DNA of 64,000 nt from Bog-473 sp963777485 (GCA_963777485.1 CAVZQP010000001.1:1116001-1180000), one strand, 5' to 3'. Shown: positions 17,024 through 25,850, counted from the first letter of the stretch. Notes: generated by a model not told the origin, from the letters alone. Numbers and translations: made by a program.

Positions 17024-18517
17024 CTAGGAGTTGAGCCTATGGAGCAAGTCGGCCGGCCCTGTGCTCATGGCCAGGAGCTCGCCCGTGTGCTCGGCTGTTC
17101 CCTTCAGGGGGTCCATCATAGGGACGCGCCGCAACGGGTCGGCGCCGATGTCGAAGACCAGAGAATCCCAGTTCGCGGTCACAACGGCGTCAGGCCAACG
17201 GGCGAGGCACTTGCCGCGGAACCAGGCCCGCGTCCCGAGGGGGGGCTCGGACACCGCGGTCGCCACGTCGGCCGGGTCCACCAACGTCCGCATGTCCAGG
17301 CGCTGGAACACGGACTTGTCGGGTCGCAGGTCGTGATACTGCAACGCCAGTGCGGCCACCCGGGGGTCCTTCCAGCCGCACGAGTGGCGGTCCATGTAGG
17401 CCAGAAGGAGCTCGCGCTTGGCGACCCAGTCGACCTGGTCGGCCAAGGCAGCAGGGTCCGATTCGAGCCCCTCGAGCACCGCCTCCCAGTGCTCCATCAC
17501 CGACGCCCCCACCGTGCCGTCGTCGCCCAGCGACGTCAGCCCGTACTCCTCGGCGTACTTGCGCGCGGCGCCGAACAGCTCCCACTGGAGCTCCAGAGCG
17601 GTCGCCGTCGACCCGTCCGTCAGGGCCAGAGGGCGCGACAGCGTCAGGTCGGCCGACACCTGGTGCAGCGCCCGCACCGGATCCGAGAGCGACAGGTCCC
17701 GGTTCGGGCCGGCTTCGTCTTCGACCATCGACAGGATGATCGAGGTGGTGCCCACCTTGAGGAACGTCGCGATCTCCGAGAGGTTGGCGTCCCCCACGAT
17801 CACGTGCAGCCGCCGGAAGCGCTTGGGGTCCGCGTGCGGCTCGTCCCGCGTGTTGACGATCGGTCGCTTCAAGGTCGTCTCCAGCCCGACGATCTCCTCG
17901 AAGAACTCGGCCCGCTGCGAAATCTGGTACTCGACCGTCTCCACGTCCAGGGCCGGCGTCTCCACCCCGACCTTGCCGGACCCGGTGTAGAGCGTCCGCG
18001 ACACGAAGTGCGGCACCACGCCGTCGATCACCTTCGCGAACGGCACCGCCCTGTCCATCATGTAGTTCTCGTGGCAGCCGTAGGAGTTGCCCTTGCCGTC
18101 CGAGTTGTTCTTGTGCACCACGGGCGCCGGCTGGTCGGGGATCCGCAGCGCCGCCGCCACCATCGAGCGCCGGAGGATCTCCTCACCTGCCTTGTCGTAG
18201 AGGAGGCACTCCAACGGCGTCAGGCACTCGGGCGACGAGTACTCGGGGTGCGCGTGATCGACGTAGAACCGCGCCCCGTTCGTCAGCACAGTGTTCGCCA
18301 GATGCGTCTCGACCATCGGCGCCAGCGAGCCCTCCCGCGCGAACCCGCGTGCGTCGTTGCCCGGCGTCTCGTCCTCGAAGTCCCAACCGATCTGGTGCTC
18401 GACATCGGCCGCGTAGGCGTTCACCAACACCGAGGACGCGGCGATGGGATTCTGCTCGGGGCCGGGCGAATGGATCCCGTACTCCGTCTCGATGCCGCAG
18501 ACCTTGATCGTGGCCAC
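17024..18517 (-). CDS. dop: Pup deamidase/depupylase Dop
   Basis: A 497-residue PafA homologue that deamidates Pup-Gln and removes Pup from substrates. Active-site marks are GIETEYG near the N-terminus and FYVDHAHPEYSSPE around residue 90, carrying the catalytic aspartate. The insertion around residues 40-60 (DFEDETPGNDARGF) corresponds to the Dop loop absent from PafA. KNNSDGKGNSYGCHENY and NTRDEPHAD match PafA. It precedes pup by 43 bp and follows mpa by 65 bp. Confidence 0.95.
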   Translation of the reverse strand: MATIKVCGIETEYGIHSPGPEQNPIAASSVLVNAYAADVEHQIGWDFEDETPGNDARGFAREGSLAPMVETHLANTVLTNGARFYVDHAHPEYSSPECLTPLECLLYDKAGEEILRRSMVAAALRIPDQPAPVVHKNNSDGKGNSYGCHENYMMDRAVPFAKVIDGVVPHFVSRTLYTGSGKVGVETPALDVETVEYQISQRAEFFEEIVGLETTLKRPIVNTRDEPHADPKRFRRLHVIVGDANLSEIATFLKVGTTSIILSMVEDEAGPNRDLSLSDPVRALHQVSADLTLSRPLALTDGSTATALELQWELFGAARKYAEEYGLTSLGDDGTVGASVMEHWEAVLEGLESDPAALADQVDWVAKRELLLAYMDRHSCGWKDPRVAALALQYHDLRPDKSVFQRLDMRTLVDPADVATAVSEPPLGTRAWFRGKCLARWPDAVVTANWDSLVFDIGADPLRRVPMMDPLKGTAEHTGELLAMSTGPADLLHRLNS

Positions 18518-18582
18518 GACGCGACCCTAACCCTAAACCTCGAACAGTCCTCGAACCCCCAAGAAAGGAAGCCGAGAAGGCC

Positions 18583-20331
18583 TTACAGGTACTGCCCGGT
18601 GCCCACGCGTTCGATGGAGCGCCCGCCGTGCACCTCTCGGTCCTCGGTGAGCAGGGTGCGGACGTAGACGATGCGCTCACCCTTCTTGCCCGAGATCCGC
18701 GCCCAGTCGTCGGGGTTGGTGGTGTTGGGCAGGTCCTCGTTCTCCTTGTACTCCTGGCGGATCGACTCGACCATGTCCGAGGTGCGGATGCCGCCGGTCT
18801 CGCCCGCGATGACCCGCTTGACGGCGAGCTTCTTGGCCCGCCGCACGATGTTCTCGATCATCGCCCCTGACGCGAAGTCGCGGTAGTAGAGGATCTCCTT
18901 GTCACCGTTCTGGTAGGTGACCTCGAGGAAGCGGTTCTCGTCATCCTCTCGGTACATCTCGGTCACCGTGTACTCGATCATGGCCTGCACGGCTTTCGCG
19001 GCGTCGCCTCCACCGAGCCGCGAAACCTCGTCGGCGTCCAGCGGCACCTCGGTGGTCAGATACCGGCTGAAGATCTGCCCGGCCGCCTCCTCGCTCGGGC
19101 GCTCGATCTTGATCTTCACGTCGAGCCGCCCGGGTCGCAGGATGGCCGGGTCGATGAGGTCCTCCCGGTTCGAGGCCCCGATCACGATGACGTCGCGCAG
19201 CGACTCGACGCCATCGATCTCGGCCAGGAGCTGCGGGACGATCGTGGACTCCATGTCCGACGAGATCCCGGTCCCTCGGGTCCGGAACAACGACTCCATC
19301 TCGTCGAAGAACACGATGACCGGCATGCCCTCGGCCGCCTTCTCCCGTGCCCGCTGGAAGACCTGGCGGATCTGGCGCTCCGTCTCGCCCACATACTTGT
19401 TCAGGAGCTCGGGGCCCTTGATGTTCAAGAAGAACGACCGCACGCTGTCGTTGCCGGTCTTCTCGGCCACCTTCTTCGCCAACGAGTTCGCCACGGCTTT
19501 GGCGATCAGGGTCTTCCCGCACCCGGGCGGCCCGTACAGCAGAATGCCCTTCGGCGCCGGCAAGGAGTACTCCGCAAACAGATCGCGGTGCATGTACGGC
19601 AGCTCGACGGCGTCGGTGATCGCCTCGATCTGCGTGTCGAGCCCACCGACGTCCGCGTAGGTGATGTCGGGGACCTCCTCGAGGACGAGCTCCTCGCTCT
19701 CGAGCTTGGGCAGCTTCTCGATCAACAGCTGCGTCCGGACGTCCAACAACAAGGAATCCCCAGCACGGAGCCGCACGCCGAGCATGTCCTCGGACAGCTC
19801 GGCCACCCGCTCCTCGTCCGCCCGCGCGTAGATGACGCAACGCTTCCTGTCGTCCAACGTCTCCTTGAGCGTCACCACCTCGCCCGAGAACTCGGCGTCG
19901 CGCACGAGCACGACGTTGAGGCTCTCGTTCAGGACGACCTCGTTGCCCTTCTTGATCTGGCCGGGGTCGATGTCGGGATGCAGGCTGACACGCATCTTGC
20001 GCCCCGAAGAGAAGACGTCGACGGTGCCGTCCTCGTTCACGCCGAGGAACGTCCCGTAGGCCGCAGGCGGCTGCGTGAGCTTCTCGACCTCTTCGCGCAA
20101 CGCGGCCAGCTGTTCCTTGGCCTGCTGCAAGGTGAAGGTCAGCTTCTCGTTCTGCGACGTCGCCTGGGCGAGCTGGCCCTTGGACTCGAGCAGCCGCTCT
20201 TCGAGCGCCTGCACCCGGCCGGGGCTCTCCTGCAACCGCCGGCGGAGCGCGTGGATCTCATCCTCGGCGTCGGCCAGCTCGGCCTTCATCGCTTCGAGCT
20301 GGGCTGCGGCTTCCTCGGGAGTTGCCGTCAC
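18583..20331 (-). CDS. mpa: Proteasome-activating AAA+ ATPase Mpa/ARC
   Basis: A 582-residue hexameric unfoldase that recruits pupylated proteins and threads them into PrcAB. Order: N-terminal coiled coil (about 5-88) that captures Pup, tandem OB domains (about 90-220), AAA+ module with Walker A GPPGCGKT (267-274) and a Walker B FFDEME. The C-terminus is GQYL, the docking motif for the proteasome alpha ring. Two in-frame GTG codons (20331 and 20340) could start it; the nearer was used. It begins the minus-strand Pup locus and is divergent from the ferredoxin gene. Confidence 0.95.
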   Translation of the reverse strand: MTATPEEAAAQLEAMKAELADAEDEIHALRRRLQESPGRVQALEERLLESKGQLAQATSQNEKLTFTLQQAKEQLAALREEVEKLTQPPAAYGTFLGVNEDGTVDVFSSGRKMRVSLHPDIDPGQIKKGNEVVLNESLNVVLVRDAEFSGEVVTLKETLDDRKRCVIYARADEERVAELSEDMLGVRLRAGDSLLLDVRTQLLIEKLPKLESEELVLEEVPDITYADVGGLDTQIEAITDAVELPYMHRDLFAEYSLPAPKGILLYGPPGCGKTLIAKAVANSLAKKVAEKTGNDSVRSFFLNIKGPELLNKYVGETERQIRQVFQRAREKAAEGMPVIVFFDEMESLFRTRGTGISSDMESTIVPQLLAEIDGVESLRDVIVIGASNREDLIDPAILRPGRLDVKIKIERPSEEAAGQIFSRYLTTEVPLDADEVSRLGGGDAAKAVQAMIEYTVTEMYREDDENRFLEVTYQNGDKEILYYRDFASGAMIENIVRRAKKLAVKRVIAGETGGIRTSDMVESIRQEYKENEDLPNTTNPDDWARISGKKGERIVYVRTLLTEDREVHGGRSIERVGTGQYL

Positions 20332-20540
20332 TGACGTCACCCTAGCCCTCGCCTTGGGCGGTTTTGCCAGCATTCGGCGGCAACTTGAGTGCGACGAGCA
20401 TGAACCAGGAGGACGACGCAGGGCAGGTAGGCTGTGGATGTCTGCGCGGGCCGGATTGGACGGCGCGCGGGACGCCTCACTACGGTCCACCTGGTCCGTC
20501 GGGCGATGACGACAGGGTCGACAAGGAGAAAAACGGGTTC

Positions 20541-20777
20541 ATGAAGGTCTGGATCGACCAGGATCTCTGCACAGGCGACGGGCTCTGTGAGGAGATCGCG
20601 CCTGCGGTCTTCACCCTTCTCGATGACGGCCTGGCGTACGTCAAGGAAGGCGACTCCATCAAGAATGAACCCGGCGGCTCAGCCGGCATGGCGGGCGTCC
20701 CCGAGGACCTCGAGGACGCCGTCGTCGAGGCCTCCGAGGAGTGCCCCGGCGAGTGCATCTTCATCGAGCGCGACTAG
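20541..20777 (+). CDS. Small ferredoxin, 3Fe-4S type
   Basis: A 78-residue electron carrier. Cys10 and Cys16 (CTGDGLC) and Cys68 (ECPGEC) give the three-ligand pattern of actinobacterial 3Fe-4S ferredoxins that feed cytochromes P450; Cys72 is an extra cysteine. The acidic composition is typical. The ATG at 20541 was chosen for the AAGGAG ribosome-binding site about 12 bp before it and because it begins MKVWIDQDLC. No P450 gene lies next to it, so its partner is unknown. Confidence 0.88.
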   Translation: MKVWIDQDLCTGDGLCEEIAPAVFTLLDDGLAYVKEGDSIKNEPGGSAGMAGVPEDLEDAVVEASEECPGECIFIERD

Positions 20778-20835
20778 CGCCGCCCGCCCGCTCCCCCGTC
20801 ACTCCTTCTTCTCTTCTTCCCCACCTCAAGGTCAC

Positions 20836-20852
20836 CTGCCCTTTTCGGGCAG
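20836..20852. terminator. Small hairpin between convergent genes
   Basis: Perfect 6-bp arms CTGCCC/GGGCAG around TTTTC lie between the ferredoxin stop and the convergent cyclase stop. The position suits a bidirectional terminator, but the stem is short and has no T-run. Confidence 0.35.
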
Positions 20853-20916
20853 CCGACCGCACGCTTCCGCCGGAATCGTCACGGCAGCCGGGCCCGGATC
20901 CGCCGCGCCGACCCGC

Positions 20917-22260
20917 TCAGGTTCCTGTTTCGACCGCGTAGAGCCGCCAGGTGCCGGGCACACCCTTGAGCTCGTGCTCGCCGCGGTCCTCGAACGCAAG
21001 CCCGGAGCCCACGACCAAGTCGGTGACCGTGCGCGAGACGAGGACCTCGCCAGCATCGGCCAGCGCGGCCACCCGCGCCGCGATATGTACCCCCATCCCT
21101 GCGACGTTCTCGCCCCGCCGCTCGATCTCGCCGGTGTGGATGCCGGCACGTATCTCCAGGTTGAGTCCCACAACGGCGTCTGCGATCGCTCGCGCGCACT
21201 CAATCGCCCGAGCCGGCCCGTCGAAGGTGGCAAGTGTGCCGTCCCCTGTCCAGTTGACAAAGACGCCGCGGTAACGGTCCAACAAGCCACGGGTCATGGT
21301 GTCGAACTGATCGAGGGTCTCGCGCCACGCACGGTCGCCTAACGTTGCGGCTCTTTTCGTGGACCCGACGATATCGGTGAAGAGCACAGACGCCAGCTGG
21401 CGCTCGAGGACCGGTGCCGGACGGAAGCCGGTTAGGAACTCCTCGATCTCGTCGAGTAGCTCCGGGGAGGCACCAGAGGGCAATAGGTCATCCGCGCCCG
21501 GTACCTCGAGGAGCCGCGCCCCCGGGATCCGCTGTGCCAAGTCGCGACTGTGCTCGGCCCGCACGTGGGGATTCTCGAGCCTCGCGATGAGGAGGGTCGG
21601 TGCCTGGATCAACGGGAGCACCTGTGTGATGTCGCTCTCCATGAACGCCTGCGGTACCGCCGCGACGTCGGGCGTCCCCGAAAGGCGCTCAATCCGGGCC
21701 CAACGTTGCCGCGCCTCCTCGCTCGTAACGAGGCTCGGAGCGAGGTAGCGAGTGATCTCGCCGGTCCCCCACAAGTCACGCAAAAGTTGCACGTAGTCTG
21801 CAAAGGTTTCGGCTGGCATTCCCCACGGACACTCGTCATTGCGAAGGTATCGGGCGTACGCATTGGCCAGCACTAGGTTCGCCACCCGGTCGGGATACGT
21901 GGCCGCGAACAGCATCACGGCGAGGGAGGGCTCGGTCCAACTGAGAATGCTCGCTCGGTCGCTCCCGGCGGCCTTCATGACGGTGCCCAGGTCGTCCATC
22001 CATGTCTGGATCGCCGGGACCCGATCCGGGTCGACGCGGCCAGAGCTTCCGAAGCCACGCGGATCGAAAGTGATGACCCGACTGAATGTCGCCAGCCGTG
22101 CGAGGAACCCGGCGATGGGCGGCTCGTCCCTGACGAGATCTATGGGCAGACCCCCGTTCAGCAATACGACGAGGTCCATTGGGCCCTCGCCCGTTACTTG
22201 GTACGCCAGATAGGAACCCTCGGCTGTTCTCGCATACTGGGTCGCGGGTACGGCCGTCAC
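20917..22260 (-). CDS. Alpha/beta-hydrolase-like domain fused to class III nucleotide cyclase
   Basis: A 447-residue soluble protein. Residues 10-275 resemble an alpha/beta hydrolase (VITFDPRGFGSSG, LFAATYPDRV), and 285-445 are a class III adenylate/guanylate cyclase domain. The two metal-binding aspartates are kept: D296 in FTDIVGST and D340 in TGDGTLATF. In the hydrolase half the nucleophile elbow reads SWTEPS with Thr109 in place of Ser, and the usual ADH near residue 257 reads ADD, so it is probably a ligand sensor, not an enzyme. The GTG at 22260 was chosen because the upstream extension overlaps the tetR gene. Confidence 0.85.
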   Translation of the reverse strand: MTAVPATQYARTAEGSYLAYQVTGEGPMDLVVLLNGGLPIDLVRDEPPIAGFLARLATFSRVITFDPRGFGSSGRVDPDRVPAIQTWMDDLGTVMKAAGSDRASILSWTEPSLAVMLFAATYPDRVANLVLANAYARYLRNDECPWGMPAETFADYVQLLRDLWGTGEITRYLAPSLVTSEEARQRWARIERLSGTPDVAAVPQAFMESDITQVLPLIQAPTLLIARLENPHVRAEHSRDLAQRIPGARLLEVPGADDLLPSGASPELLDEIEEFLTGFRPAPVLERQLASVLFTDIVGSTKRAATLGDRAWRETLDQFDTMTRGLLDRYRGVFVNWTGDGTLATFDGPARAIECARAIADAVVGLNLEIRAGIHTGEIERRGENVAGMGVHIAARVAALADAGEVLVSRTVTDLVVGSGLAFEDRGEHELKGVPGTWRLYAVETGT

Positions 22261-22357
22261 GCTGACCAGTCTTGCCAGCGATGCGCGTCTTTGCTCGCCG
22301 GGTTCGGACAAGGCACCGACCTCGGCATGAGGGATCCTTGCGAGCGCGCGACTGTGC

Positions 22358-22948
22358 TCAGGGTCCCTTGAATTCAGCGAGCAACTGCTCGGATACTGCC
22401 TTGAAACGGGTCGTATCTCCATGGGTTCGGGCAACGAGCATCGCGCCCTCGAGTGATCCGACGATCAGCTCGGCCGCATCGCGGGCTTGGCCCGCAAATT
22501 GGATTGTGCCGTCTGCCCTCCCCTCCTCGAGCACTCGCGTCAACCAAACACGGTTGGCATCGAAAAACTGTGTCACTGCCTGGCGCATCGCGTCGGGAAG
22601 GGTCTGGTATTCGGCCGCCAGCATTCCGCACAGGCACATACGATCGGCCTCGAGCACGTTCCGATAAAGCGCCGCGTATTCGCCCAAGCGTACCGGCGCA
22701 GACGCTTCGTCTTCGTCAATGGCAACCAGAGACGACCTGAAACGCTCCGCGTAGCGCGTGATGAGCGCCTGCCCCAGCTCAGCCTTTCCCGGGAAGTGGT
22801 AGTGCAGCGCGGCATTTGTGACGCCGAGCTCCGCCGCTATGTCCGCGTACGAGAAACCGTTGAAGCCTCTGACTTGAACGAGCTGCTCGGCAATATCGAG
22901 CACAGCATCTCTGGTGTCGGTGCGTGCGCGCACGATTGCCGGTGCCAC
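22358..22948 (-). CDS. TetR/AcrR family transcriptional regulator
   Basis: A 196-residue repressor. The helix-turn-helix is at about 10-55 (RDAVLDIAEQLVQVRGFNGFSYADIAAELGV then ALHYHFPGKAELG), followed by a helical ligand domain with FANR-type segments and a CLCGMLAAEYQTLP stretch of the TetR_C group. It is divergent from the cupin/NTF2/NTF2 operon, and an operator-like palindrome lies between them. The likely target is that operon and itself. The ligand is not predictable. Confidence 0.92.
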   Translation of the reverse strand: MAPAIVRARTDTRDAVLDIAEQLVQVRGFNGFSYADIAAELGVTNAALHYHFPGKAELGQALITRYAERFRSSLVAIDEDEASAPVRLGEYAALYRNVLEADRMCLCGMLAAEYQTLPDAMRQAVTQFFDANRVWLTRVLEEGRADGTIQFAGQARDAAELIVGSLEGAMLVARTHGDTTRFKAVSEQLLAEFKGP

Positions 22949-23020
22949 TTGCTCGCTGGCCCTCCTCGCTCACGTGGCGGCGTGCACCGCCGAGCGTTGG
23001 TCCATTCAACGCCCATTGAC

Positions 23021-23042
23021 ACTTACCTACTCATAAGTAAGT
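23021..23042. promoter_or_regulatory. TetR operator candidate over the divergent promoter
   Basis: A 22-bp imperfect palindrome with outer arms ACTTAC and GTAAGT; 8 of 11 half-site positions pair. It overlaps the last base of a TTGACA -35 hexamer (23016-23021) that points toward the cupin gene, with AT-rich sequence for a -10 beyond. TetR proteins commonly bind such sites, so the neighbouring repressor is the obvious candidate to bind here. Confidence 0.7.
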
Positions 23043-23097
23043 ATAGACACTGGCGTTTTCGTGGACAAGAGGTCCGGGGGACAGAGAGGAGGCGGCC

Positions 23098-23454
23098 ATG
23101 GCCCAGCAGACCGAGCACCGGAGCTTCGGAGAGCCCGACGAGGTGCGCGAGTTCCCGAACGGAAAGGCGGAGATCCTCAAGGTTGGCGAATCCGAGGTCG
23201 GCCGGCTGGTCCTCCAGCCCGGGTGGCGATGGTCGAACGACGTGAAACCCATCGCCGGGACCGACAGCTGCACCGCGCCCCACTTCCAGTACCACTTGTC
23301 GGGACGCCTGGCCATCCGGATGGACGACGGCACCGAATTCGTCGCCGGCGCTGGGGACGTGACGTCACTGCCGAGCGGCCACGACGCCTGGGTCGTGGGC
23401 GATGAGCCGGTCGTTGTCGTCGACTGGTTCGGCGCCAGCAACTACGCCAAGTAG
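23098..23454 (+). CDS. Cupin domain protein
   Basis: A 118-residue single-domain cupin. The beta-barrel is marked by CTAPHFQYHLSGRLAIRMDDG (motif 1 region) and AGDVTSLPSGHDAWVVGDEP (motif 2 with PxGHxxW). Only some metal-ligand histidines are present, so an enzymatic role is uncertain; it may bind a small ligand. It is the first gene of an operon under the divergent TetR regulator and ends directly against the next start codon. Confidence 0.85.
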   Translation: MAQQTEHRSFGEPDEVREFPNGKAEILKVGESEVGRLVLQPGWRWSNDVKPIAGTDSCTAPHFQYHLSGRLAIRMDDGTEFVAGAGDVTSLPSGHDAWVVGDEPVVVVDWFGASNYAK

Positions 23455-23799
23455 ATGGACGGCTCCCCTCTTGCAGTGGTCGACGCATTTGGCGCAGCGT
23501 GGAGTTCGCACGACCTCGACGCGACGGTCTCACTCATCACCAACGACTGCGTCTTCGAGGCCACCGGGCCGGCACCCGACGGCGTCCGTCACACCGGAAC
23601 CGAGGCTGTCCGGAATGCCTGGAAAGAAATCTTCGCCGACGCCGACGCCGTTTTCGAGGCCGAAGAGACCTTCCTGGCGGACGACCGTGTCGTCCAGCGC
23701 TGGCGCTACAGCTGGGACGGTGGGCATGTCCGTGGCGTTGACCTGTTCAAGGTGCGGGACGGCAAGGTCGCAGAGAAGCTGTCCTACGTGAAGGGATGA
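23455..23799 (+). CDS. NTF2-like (SnoaL) protein, first of a pair
   Basis: A 114-residue NTF2-like fold: AVVDAFGAAWSSHDLDATVSLITNDCVFEATGP followed by HTGTEAVRNAWKEIF and the beta strands RVVQRWRYSW and GVDLFKVRDGKV. It starts immediately after the cupin stop and overlaps the next gene by 4 bp (ATGA), so the three are co-translated. Such proteins are isomerases, dehydratases or ligand binders, but no catalytic Asp/His pair can be fixed by eye. Confidence 0.8.
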   Translation: MDGSPLAVVDAFGAAWSSHDLDATVSLITNDCVFEATGPAPDGVRHTGTEAVRNAWKEIFADADAVFEAEETFLADDRVVQRWRYSWDGGHVRGVDLFKVRDGKVAEKLSYVKG

Positions 23800-24179
23800 C
23801 CATGGTTGCTGCGATAGAGCGGTTTCTTTCAGGGGTTGAGACCGGCCAACTATCCGATGACGTGTTCTCGGATGACGCCGATTTGGATGCGACCGTGCCG
23901 AATTGGCGCTTCCAGGTTCGTGGCGGCGAGGCGGTCCGTGCCGAGCTCGCCCGTTGGTACGCCGATCCCGGCCAATTCCTCGACCTCGAGCGCACAGCGA
24001 TACCTGGCGGCGAACTGGTCGAGTTCACGCTCACTTGGATGGAGGAAGGGGTACCCCATCGCGTCCACCAGGCGCACATCCTCCAGGTAGCCGAGGGCAG
24101 GATCTCTCGCGACACGGCCTTTTGCGGTGGGCGTTGGACAGCCGAATTGGTGCAGCAGATGGAAGAAGCGGGCGCATAG
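23796..24179 (+). CDS. NTF2-like protein, second of a pair
   Basis: A 127-residue protein of the same fold as its neighbour but divergent: an N-terminal helix (AIERFLSGVETGQ), FSDDADLDATVPNWRFQVRGGEAVRAEL and a beta-sheet ending in HQAHILQVAEGRISRDTAFCGGRW. The pair may form a heterodimer. It overlaps the previous gene by ATGA; a second ATG two codons in (23802) is also possible. It is the last gene of the TetR-controlled operon. Confidence 0.78.
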   Translation: MTMVAAIERFLSGVETGQLSDDVFSDDADLDATVPNWRFQVRGGEAVRAELARWYADPGQFLDLERTAIPGGELVEFTLTWMEEGVPHRVHQAHILQVAEGRISRDTAFCGGRWTAELVQQMEEAGA

Positions 24180-24208
24180 GCCCCGGGAAGGGCCTGCGGC
24201 GCCGTTCC

Positions 24209-24550
24209 TCAGTCCTCGAGCGCGCCCCCGAGCAGGCCACGGAATTCCGTGTCCGAGATCGAGTCGGCATCGGTCGGCCGCAATCGGATGGTGCTCTTGC
24301 TGCTCAGGAGTTCGGGATGCCTTTTGACGAACTCACCATCGTTGTCACGCCGCCACCCATAGACCGAGACCCCGTGTTTCCACACGCCGAGGTTCAGGCG
24401 GCGCTTCCCAACCCGATAGGTAGGCATGTCGTAGGCCAGCGCGAGCGCTGCCTCGGGGTGGGCCGCCACGACGATGCCATGCAGCCGGTCGAACAGGGGC
24501 CGGAACTCCGGGGCGATGCCGTCGATGTAGGCCTGGAAGTCTGCTTCCAC
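24209..24550 (-). CDS. DUF1801 family protein
   Basis: A 113-residue protein of the DUF1801/YdhG-like family, which has an iron-chaperone (frataxin-like) fold in some members. Marks: EFRPLFDRLHGIVVAAHPEAALALAYDMPTYRVG and GVWKHGVSVYGWRRDNDG. The GTG start at 24550 was chosen because the domain begins there; the frame upstream is antisense to trmI. It lies 7 bp after trmI, so it is probably co-transcribed. Confidence 0.75.
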   Translation of the reverse strand: MEADFQAYIDGIAPEFRPLFDRLHGIVVAAHPEAALALAYDMPTYRVGKRRLNLGVWKHGVSVYGWRRDNDGEFVKRHPELLSSKSTIRLRPTDADSISDTEFRGLLGGALED

Positions 24551-24557
24551 CGGGGCA

Positions 24558-25394
24558 CTACCCCTCTTCAGCCGGGTCGTCCGCTTCGCTGGCTTTCGTC
24601 GCCTTGAAGCCCGCAGCCGGCCCGGCCTCGATCCGCCGTGCGGTGGTGAGGAACCCCGTGTGCCCGACCATGCGGTGGTCGGGACGCACCGAGCGAGCCT
24701 CGATGTGCCACGTGCGGCGCATGATCTCCTGGGTCTCGGCCAACCCGAAGGGCGCGTCCGCCTCGGCGAGCGCCTGACGGAGGAGCGCGGTCTGGTTGAT
24801 GGTGGGCAGATAGGCAAGGAGGATGCCGCCAGGTCGGAGGGCCTCGCCCGCCGCGGCGACCACCTTGTGCGGTTCGGGCATGTCGAGGAGGACCCGGTCG
24901 AGGTCGCCTTCGTCGATTCCGTGCGTCACGTCGCGAATCTCCACCCGGTAGGGCGCGTCGGGTCCCAGGGTCGCCGCGACGTTCGCCCGTGCCCGCTCGG
25001 CGAAGTCTTCGCGGAGTTCGTAACCGACGACCGATGCGCCGGCGCGCAGCGCCGTCATGGAGAGGGCGCCGGAGCCGACGCCCGCCTCGAGCACACGCTG
25101 GCCCGGACCGATGTCCGCCGCGATGAGGATGGCGCCGAGGTCTTTCGGGTAGATCACCTGCGCCCCGCGGGGCATCTTCAGCACCACGTCGCTCAGTGTC
25201 GGGCGCAGCACGAGGAAGGAGCGGCCGGTGGAACCCGTGATCGTCCGTCCTTCGCAGCCGCCGATCAGGTCGTCGTGGGCGACGATGCCGGCGTGGGTGT
25301 GGAAGGTCGCGCCGGCGACCAAGGTGATGAGATAGCGACGGTCCTTGGGGTCGACGAGCAGGACGCGCTCCCCTGCCACCAACGGGCCGGGCAT
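24558..25394 (-). CDS. trmI: tRNA (adenine-58-N1)-methyltransferase TrmI
   Basis: A 278-residue SAM-dependent enzyme that makes m1A58 in the tRNA T-loop. An N-terminal beta domain (1-75, ERVLLVDPKDRRYLITL and GIVAHDDLIG) is followed by the Rossmann domain with motif I EAGVGSGALS, VVGYELREDFAERARANV, and the catalytic-region DRVLLDMPEPH. The C-terminal tail is Lys/Glu-rich. In actinobacteria trmI lies near the Mpa/proteasome genes, as here. It follows the small membrane-protein genes by 5 bp. Confidence 0.93.
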   Translation of the reverse strand: MPGPLVAGERVLLVDPKDRRYLITLVAGATFHTHAGIVAHDDLIGGCEGRTITGSTGRSFLVLRPTLSDVVLKMPRGAQVIYPKDLGAILIAADIGPGQRVLEAGVGSGALSMTALRAGASVVGYELREDFAERARANVAATLGPDAPYRVEIRDVTHGIDEGDLDRVLLDMPEPHKVVAAAGEALRPGGILLAYLPTINQTALLRQALAEADAPFGLAETQEIMRRTWHIEARSVRPDHRMVGHTGFLTTARRIEAGPAAGFKATKASEADDPAEEG

Positions 25395-25399
25395 GCGCG

Positions 25400-25615
25400 T
25401 CAGGCGTCGGCGGCGGCGGGAGCTGCCTTGGGGTCGCGCACGGTGATGAGCACCTGCTCACCCGGCGCGACCGACACTCTCGACACGGCGCTCGTGCGGT
25501 CGTTCAACACGCGGCGCAAGAACCATGTCGCACCGGCCAGGAAGAACCAGTACCAGTTGCCCCCGATGCCGCGGCGTACTCCGGCGCGCAGAAAGCGCCG
25601 CAGCAGGAGGTCCAC
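25400..25615 (-). CDS. Small membrane-associated protein (71 aa)
   Basis: No family recognised. The N-terminus is basic and leads to a Trp/Phe-rich hydrophobic stretch (NWYWFFLAGATWFLRRVL, about 20-37) that is too polar at its edges to be a certain membrane helix. The C-terminal half (VSVAPGEQVLITVRDPK) is beta-like. It lies 1 bp after the previous gene and 5 bp before trmI, so it is clearly translated in the same operon. Confidence 0.6.
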   Translation of the reverse strand: MDLLLRRFLRAGVRRGIGGNWYWFFLAGATWFLRRVLNDRTSAVSRVSVAPGEQVLITVRDPKAAPAAADA

Positions 25616-25616
25616 G

Positions 25617-25850
25617 TCAGAGCCGCCGGATCTCGACGACGGCGGAACGCGCCCGGCCGCGACGTCGTCCAGCGAGGAAGGCGAGCGCGATGATCACGAT
25701 GGCGATGGCGCCGCCGACGGCCAGCCCGCGAGGGGCAGCGGCCCGCACCGTCGCCTCGCCCTCGCCCATGACCTGCGCGTAGGCCGCCTGCAGGTCGTCG
25801 CGGGTGATCAGCCGCCCGTTGCTCCCCGCCTTGGTGGTCGTTCCCGGCAT
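25617..25850 (-). CDS. Small single-pass membrane protein (77 aa)
   Basis: No family recognised. Residues 1-45 are a soluble part with a LITRDDLQAAYAQVMGEGE helix. Residues 46-62 (AVGGAIAIVIIALAFLA) form one membrane helix, followed by an Arg-rich tail (GRRRGRARS) that should stay in the cytoplasm. Its start overlaps the previous gene's stop by one base. Confidence 0.65.
   Translation of the reverse strand: MPGTTTKAGSNGRLITRDDLQAAYAQVMGEGEATVRAAAPRGLAVGGAIAIVIIALAFLAGRRRGRARSAVVEIRRL

Noticed and set aside
18518..18545. CCCTAACCCTAAACC, telomere-like repeat
   Set aside because: Only two partial copies in an operon spacer; chance.
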